Source: Desulfobacteraceae bacterium
GTDB lineage: Bacteria > Desulfobacterota > Desulfobacteria > Desulfobacterales > UBA11574
Direction of reading: 5' to 3'
Assembly (NCBI GenBank): GCA_013203195.1
Contig: JABMQM010000532.1
Coordinates: 1 to 8,696, forward strand
Length of the DNA: 8,696 nucleotides
Part shown: piece after piece, positions 6,102 through 8,696 of the stretch
Position numbering within the stretch: position 1 is the stretch's first letter
Layout of the letters: the number at the start of each line of letters is the position of its first letter
Translations under genes and position numbers: made by a program
Notes under the pieces: generated by a model
What the model was told of the DNA's origin: nothing
Seen by the model: the letters and a program-made list of their open reading frames with translations, nothing else
The model's database searches: none

Positions 6102-6127
6102 TTTTAACCTTAAAAGACAACACACCA

Positions 6128-6156
6128 ACTATACCGGATGCCGGTATAACGGTCAA
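6128..6156 (-). promoter_or_regulatory. Sigma-70-type promoter of higBA
   Basis: On the minus strand, TTGACC (6156-6151) is followed after exactly 17 bases by TATAGT (6133-6128). That is five of six consensus bases in each box and the ideal spacing. The predicted start near 6121 gives a leader of about 20 bases containing AAGG before the higB ATG. A cassette carrying its own promoter is usual for toxin-antitoxin cassettes. Confidence 0.8.
6130..6148. promoter_or_regulatory. Perfect palindrome in the higBA promoter, probable HigA operator
   Basis: TATACCGG (6130-6137), centre ATG, CCGGTATA (6141-6148): two perfect 8-bp arms. It fills most of the -35/-10 spacer and overlaps the first four bases of the -10 on the minus strand. 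A protein bound here would block RNA polymerase, matching the autorepression known for HigA. Binding by this HigA is inferred. Confidence 0.75.
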
Positions 6157-6216
6157 GTATTTTTTAAAGGAGAAATTAGGTGCATTGTCACTATGGTCCT
6201 CTCAGTGTTCTCCCAA

Positions 6217-6348
6217 TCGGATATCCGAACGGTTCAGGAGCTTTTAGGGCATAAAGATGTTAGCACCACAATGATTTACACTCATGTTCTTAATAAGGGC
6301 GGCATGGCCGTTCCCAGTCCTCTTGAAAAAATACTTTCCGAACAATAG
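6217..6348 (+). pseudogene. C-terminal remnant of an integron-type tyrosine recombinase (IntI-like)
   Basis: The frame reads SDIRTVQELLGHKDVSTTM, then IYTHVLNKGG, a Pro-Ser-Pro-Leu segment and a stop. This is the end of an integron integrase, holding the box II histidine of LGH and the catalytic tyrosine of MIYTH. The THVLNxGG...SPL ending is characteristic of IntI relatives and uncommon in XerC/XerD. Upstream of 6217 the expected RHSFATHLL segment is not readable in any frame, and a normal protein would need about 270 more residues. The gene is therefore a 5'-deleted fragment and cannot be active. It points away from higBA, as intI does from its cassettes. Confidence 0.87.
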
Positions 6349-6514
6349 CTTTACAAGATTATCTCCTGGAGCCGAACAGTTACCATCCATCTTGCCGTTG
6401 ATTAATGCAACAATTATTCCAATTTATTACGTTTTGTCGGTCAGGCGATCCGCATACCCGCTCTTGAAATCAGGCAACGCACTGCCCCTGCAAGTGGAGG
6501 AGGTATATATTCTC

Positions 6515-6543
6515 TTGCATATTCGTATTCCCCAAAGTAAAAT
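6515..6543 (+). promoter_or_regulatory. Possible promoter for the asparaginase-like gene
   Basis: TTGCAT (6515-6520) and TAAAAT (6538-6543) are 17 bases apart. The -10 matches at five of six positions, the -35 at only three. It lies about 50 bases upstream of the ATG at 6593. The rest of 6349-6592 shows no gene; a 98-codon frame overlapping the integrase end has no recognisable content. Confidence 0.35.
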
Positions 6544-6592
6544 TTTCGAAACGGGTTTAATGGCTGTCGCAAGATGATCAGGGCGTGAAGAT

Positions 6593-7075
6593 ATGAAAAT
6601 TAAAATCTATACGGTGGGCGGGACCATCGATAAAATCTATTTTGACGAAAAAAGCGCCTACGAGGTGGGCGAACCGCGGATCGGAAAGATACTTCAAGAG
6701 GCGCACGTGAACCTCGGCTTTGAGATAGCGTTTATTCTGCACAAAGACAGCCTCGATATGACCGACGACGATCGTCAAAAGGTTTACGACACTATCAAGA
6801 CCGACAAAAATCGCTATATTGTGATCACCCACGGCACCGACACCATGATTGAAACCGCTTTGAAACTAAAGACCATACCCGATAAAGTCATGGTCCTTAC
6901 CGGATCCATGGAACCGGCGCGGTTTAAATCAAGCGATGCCGCCTTTAACATCGGCTGTGCCGTGACCGCTGTGCAGATTTCCAAACCCGGTGTTTACATT
7001 GTCATGAACGGCCGCATCTTTGAGGCCGACAAGGTCAGGAAGAATCTAGACAAGAATTGGTTCGAACCTAATTGA
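6593..7075 (+). CDS. Single-domain asparaginase-like protein
   Basis: The 160 residues correspond only to the N-terminal catalytic domain of bacterial L-asparaginases, which usually have about 330. Visible are YTVGGTID with the nucleophile-type T11, KDSLDMTDDDR (51-61) for the substrate Ser region, ITHGTDTM (78-85, T82 and D83 of the second triad), K98 in DKVMVLTGSM, and the following SSDAAFNIG. All first-domain catalytic residues seem present. The C-terminal domain is missing, and the end (FEPN) looks natural rather than broken. Short stand-alone proteins of this type occur in other bacteria, so this is probably a genuine subfamily with unknown substrate. The ribosome binding site is weak (CAGGGCG, about 8 bases upstream). 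Confidence 0.85.
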   Translation: MKIKIYTVGGTIDKIYFDEKSAYEVGEPRIGKILQEAHVNLGFEIAFILHKDSLDMTDDDRQKVYDTIKTDKNRYIVITHGTDTMIETALKLKTIPDKVMVLTGSMEPARFKSSDAAFNIGCAVTAVQISKPGVYIVMNGRIFEADKVRKNLDKNWFEPN

Positions 7076-7088
7076 TCGTTTAACATTG

Positions 7089-7273
7089 TTAACCGCAGAG
7101 CCGCAAAGAACGCAGAGGTTATTTGTTTTATTGTTTTCCGTTGACCCCGCTTTTAGCGGGACAGGGACGCCGGAAAACAATCAGAAACATCTCCTGCGGG
7201 CATTTAGAGCCACAAAATATCGCGTAGCGTTTGATTTTTTTCTTTTCTTTGCGCTCTCAGCGTCTTTGCGGTA
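7089..7273. repeat. MITE-like palindromic intergenic element
   Basis: The left end (7091-7118) begins AACCGCAGAGCCGCAAAG and the right end (about 7248-7272), read on the other strand, begins ACCGCAAAGACGCTGAGAG; these are imperfect terminal inverted repeats made of GCAAAG/GCAGAG units. It fills nearly all the space between two plus-strand genes, has no coding capacity, and encloses a nested palindrome. No clear target-site duplication is visible. GCAAAG-type sequences of this kind are common dispersed repeats in many environmental bacterial genomes; copy number here is not known. Confidence 0.6.
7130..7181. repeat. Nested palindrome inside the MITE-like element
   Basis: Outer arms of 11 bp match exactly (ATTGTTTTCCG at 7130-7140 and CGGAAAACAAT at 7171-7181). 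Between them an inner hairpin CCCGCT (7146-7151), TTT, AGCGGG (7155-7160) is also perfect. The whole 52-bp unit would form an extended two-part stem-loop in RNA or single-stranded DNA. Confidence 0.75.
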
Positions 7274-7312
7274 AAATATATCCCGGCCTGTTCGGAAGTT
7301 GGAGGAACCAAT

Positions 7313-7792
7313 ATGGCGAATGAGTTGAGTTCAAGTGTAAAAAAGGTGCAGGATGCTCTCAAGGGCTTTGGTCTGGCCTGTGAGGTGATTGAAATGCAAG
7401 AGACCACCCGCAGCGCCCAGGACGCCGCGCATGCTCTAAGCTGCGATGTGGGCCAGATAGTTAAATCGCTGCTTTTCAAAGGCAAGCGGTCCAAAAAGCC
7501 CATTCTGGTTGTTGCCAGCGGCGCCAACCGCATCAACACCAAAAAGCTCCGCAAGATTCTGGACGAACCAATCAAGATGGCCCACGCTGATTTTGTGCTC
7601 GAAATTACCGGCTTTGCCATTGGCGGCGTTCCGCCCCTGGGGCACGCTCAAAAATCAGAAACGTTCATTGATGAAGACCTTTTGCAATACGATGAAATCT
7701 GGGCGGCGGCCGGAACCCCCAACTCCATGTTCAAACTTACCCCAACGGATCTTCAAACAATAGCCGACGGCCGTGTCATATCGGTCAAATAA
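7313..7792 (+). CDS. YbaK/EbsC-family aminoacyl-tRNA deacylase
   Basis: Members hydrolyse misacylated tRNAs in trans, for example Cys-tRNA(Pro) or Ala-tRNA(Pro), or other mischarged species. The 159-residue protein matches the single-domain length. It shows the conserved K51 in IVKSLLFKG, LVVASGANRIN (65-75), the substrate-loop GFAIGGVPPLGH (100-111) and AAAGTPNSMFKLTP (131-144). GGAGG (7301-7305) lies 7 bases before the ATG, giving a clear start. It follows the repeat element and is probably transcribed separately from the asparaginase-like gene. Which tRNA it edits cannot be read from the sequence. Confidence 0.92.
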   Translation: MANELSSSVKKVQDALKGFGLACEVIEMQETTRSAQDAAHALSCDVGQIVKSLLFKGKRSKKPILVVASGANRINTKKLRKILDEPIKMAHADFVLEITGFAIGGVPPLGHAQKSETFIDEDLLQYDEIWAAAGTPNSMFKLTPTDLQTIADGRVISVK

Positions 7793-7827
7793 TAAAATCG
7801 TATTACGATTTGATGACACGCGGCTGC

Positions 7828-7870
7828 GCCGCTCAACCAGGGTTTTAGTTTATCTTATCAATTGAGCGGC
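7828..7870 (+). terminator. Candidate terminator or inverted repeat after the ybaK-like gene
   Basis: GCCGCTCAA (7828-7836) and TTGAGCGGC (7862-7870) are perfect 9-bp arms followed directly by TTTTC. They start 36 bases after the deacylase stop codon. The 25-base loop is longer than usual, and the left arm could instead pair within GCGGCTGCGCCGC, so termination is only a possibility. Confidence 0.4.
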
Positions 7871-7978
7871 TTTTCATGGCCATAACATATAGTAATCACT
7901 GCAATTTTCACTCAATGCTTTACCTTCAAATCATTTCTTGGTATTCTATCCTTGGGGAATCCGTAAAAAATAAAATTC

Positions 7979-8012
7979 ATCACGAAAGCACGAAATTACG
8001 AAAACATGAAAT
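7979..8012. repeat. Degenerate short tandem array of CACGAAA units
   Basis: Four successive units with ACGAAA/ATGAAA cores, spaced 8-10 bases apart: CACGAAAG, CACGAAATT, ACGAAAA, CATGAAAT. This resembles small dispersed intergenic repeats and has no coding or hairpin character. Confidence 0.5.
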
Positions 8013-8145
8013 CTGGTCATAAGCACGCCTGTGCTTTAAGTGTTTAGTTTGCAACCGGGTGCGGCGGATCCGTCAGAGCTGAAATTTTCAAAAGAAAAAG
8101 CAACCCTGAACCTGTGAACGCTTACGGTAACACAAAGATAAAAAG

Positions 8146-8640
8146 ATGAGAGCAACTATGGGCAAAAAACTGCTTGTCGGCTTTATCGTCGTTGTACTGC
8201 TGATGGTTGTGCTGGCCGTATATTTGACGGATGTCAGCCAGCATTCCCTGCAGAAGGCTGTCGGCACAAATTCCATATTGCTGGCAGGAGAGATGCTCGA
8301 TCGTATAAACTATGCTGTTTATGACAAAATTGAAGAGCTGCAATCACACCTCAAAGATGAATCATTGCAAAACATTATACGGCATTCAAACAGAGAATTC
8401 GAAAATCTGGATAGCCTTCAAGAGTATGTTAATCAGAAGGACAGAGAATGGGTGCAGACTCCCAAGGATCAAATTGCGCCCTTTATGCAAGTATTGATCC
8501 ATAACGATCTTTCGAATCGTCTGAGAAGAGAGTTGGTCGAGTTCTATAATAACAAGCTCAAGTTTCGCACCCCTGAAATGGTGCAAAACCGCTTAAAGCA
8601 TCGGTTAGAGCGTCTAAATAGTGCTGAAAATCTTCATTAA
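8146..8640 (+). CDS. Truncated membrane sensor protein (N-terminal extracytoplasmic domain only)
   Basis: One membrane helix (about residues 8-28, KKLLVGFIVVVLLMVVLAVYLT) is followed by a mostly helical domain: LLAGEMLDRINYAVYDKIEELQSHLKDE (45-72), EYVNQKDREWVQTPKDQIAPFM (93-114) and NDLSNRLRRELVEFYNNK (119-136). I recognise this as the type of sensory domain found at the N-terminus of histidine kinases and related sensors in Desulfobacterota. In those, a strand-rich part with a second helix, then HAMP/PAS/kinase domains, would follow; here the frame ends at residue 164 after an unrelated tail. It is probably a degraded gene fragment, or less likely an independent small protein. The start could also be the ATG at 8158, which has GAGAG upstream. 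Confidence 0.65.
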   Translation: MRATMGKKLLVGFIVVVLLMVVLAVYLTDVSQHSLQKAVGTNSILLAGEMLDRINYAVYDKIEELQSHLKDESLQNIIRHSNREFENLDSLQEYVNQKDREWVQTPKDQIAPFMQVLIHNDLSNRLRRELVEFYNNKLKFRTPEMVQNRLKHRLERLNSAENLH

Positions 8641-8657
8641 TTTTAAAAAGGTCAAAA

Positions 8658-8696
8658 ATGGTTGAGAAGGAGACGAGAAAGAGGCCACGGAAGAAA
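8658..8696 (+). CDS. Start of an unrecognised gene, cut by the window edge
   Basis: An ATG with AAAAAGG 6 bases upstream opens a frame that runs to the window end: 13 residues, MVEKETRKRPRKK, very basic. It lies 17 bases after the sensor fragment's stop. A highly charged start like this is common in DNA- or RNA-binding proteins, but too little is visible to assign a function. Confidence 0.45.
   Translation, partial: MVEKETRKRPRKK

Larger units (their letters stand above)
4349..6348. mobile_element. Remnant of an integron: truncated integrase gene plus two cassettes
   Basis: Three independent signs coincide. An integrase C-terminus of the integron type lies at 6217-6348 on the plus strand. 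A toxin-antitoxin pair and an exporter gene follow on the opposite strand, which is the expected direction of cassette genes relative to intI. An attC-like site follows each of these two units within 5-8 bases of the stop codon. The missing integrase N-terminus and the absence of a clear attI imply a deletion at about 6150-6217. Left of 4349 the same-strand genes continue without recognisable attC sites. Confidence 0.65.
7793..8145. other. Intergenic region with repeats and no gene
   Basis: I see no credible coding sequence in these 353 bases. They hold a long-loop inverted repeat (7828-7870), a small alternative hairpin GCGGC-TGC-GCCGC (7820-7832), a degenerate CACGAAA array (7979-8012) and a 6-bp hairpin AAGCAC-GCCT-GTGCTT (8021-8036). 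TGAACGCTTACG (about 8115-8126) resembles the TGAACGTTTACG core of the hairpin at 1755-1776 at all but one base. Confidence 0.6.

Noticed and set aside
6284..6577. 98-codon plus-strand frame overlapping the integrase end.
   Set aside because: It begins inside the integrase remnant in another frame, has no ribosome binding site and no recognisable protein pattern.
7204..7620. 138-codon minus-strand frame across the ybaK-like gene.
   Set aside because: It is antisense to a clearly real gene and partly translates the intergenic repeat; its composition is not protein-like.
7979..8012. CACGAAA array as the start of a CRISPR array.
   Set aside because: The units are 8-10 bases apart with no spacers or consistent repeats.

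Overview
This 8.7 kb window looks like chromosomal DNA from a free-living, probably anaerobic, Gram-negative bacterium. Desulfobacterota (Deltaproteobacteria) is my best guess, from the style of the truncated membrane sensor at the right end, the GCAAAG/CGCAGAG-type intergenic repeats, and moderate GC with loosely packed unrelated genes. This is inference; no phylogenetic marker is present.

Layout. (1) Positions 1-1009, plus strand: the end of an unrecognised gene, overlapped by ATGA with a glycerophosphodiester phosphodiesterase. (2) Positions 1133-6101, all minus strand: a run of mostly unrelated single-gene units. Read in the direction of transcription (right to left) they are higB-higA toxin-antitoxin, an EmrE/EamA-type exporter, ppnP nucleoside phosphorylase, a D-cysteine desulfhydrase-like PLP enzyme, a cytosolic cyclophilin, an L-2-amino-thiazoline-4-carboxylate (ATC) hydrolase-like protein, and an orphan trpF-like isomerase. 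(3) Positions 6217-6348, plus strand: the last ~43 codons of an integron-type tyrosine recombinase. (4) Positions 6593-7792, plus strand: a single-domain asparaginase-like protein and a YbaK-family deacylase, separated by a palindromic MITE-like repeat. (5) Positions 7793-8696: a 350 bp gene-poor repeat-bearing stretch, a truncated membrane sensor, and the first 13 codons of another gene.

The main discovery is that the minus-strand block appears to be an eroded integron. Between higA and the exporter (5432-5497), and between the exporter and ppnP (4349-4410), lie two attC-like sites. They share a CCGACGGG/GGAC-type L'' box and a TATAAC R'' box, and each begins 5-8 bases after a stop codon. 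The integrase remnant is divergent from these genes on the side where intI should sit. Thus higBA and the exporter are probably gene cassettes, and the further minus-strand genes may be older cassettes that lost their attC sites.

Two further regulatory features stand out. The exporter has no ribosome binding site of its own, but a 10-codon leader ORF with a strong Shine-Dalgarno ends in an ATGA overlap with its start. The higBA operon has a near-consensus promoter (TTGACC, 17 bp, TATAGT) with a perfect 8-bp-arm palindrome filling the spacer and overlapping the -10, a likely HigA operator.
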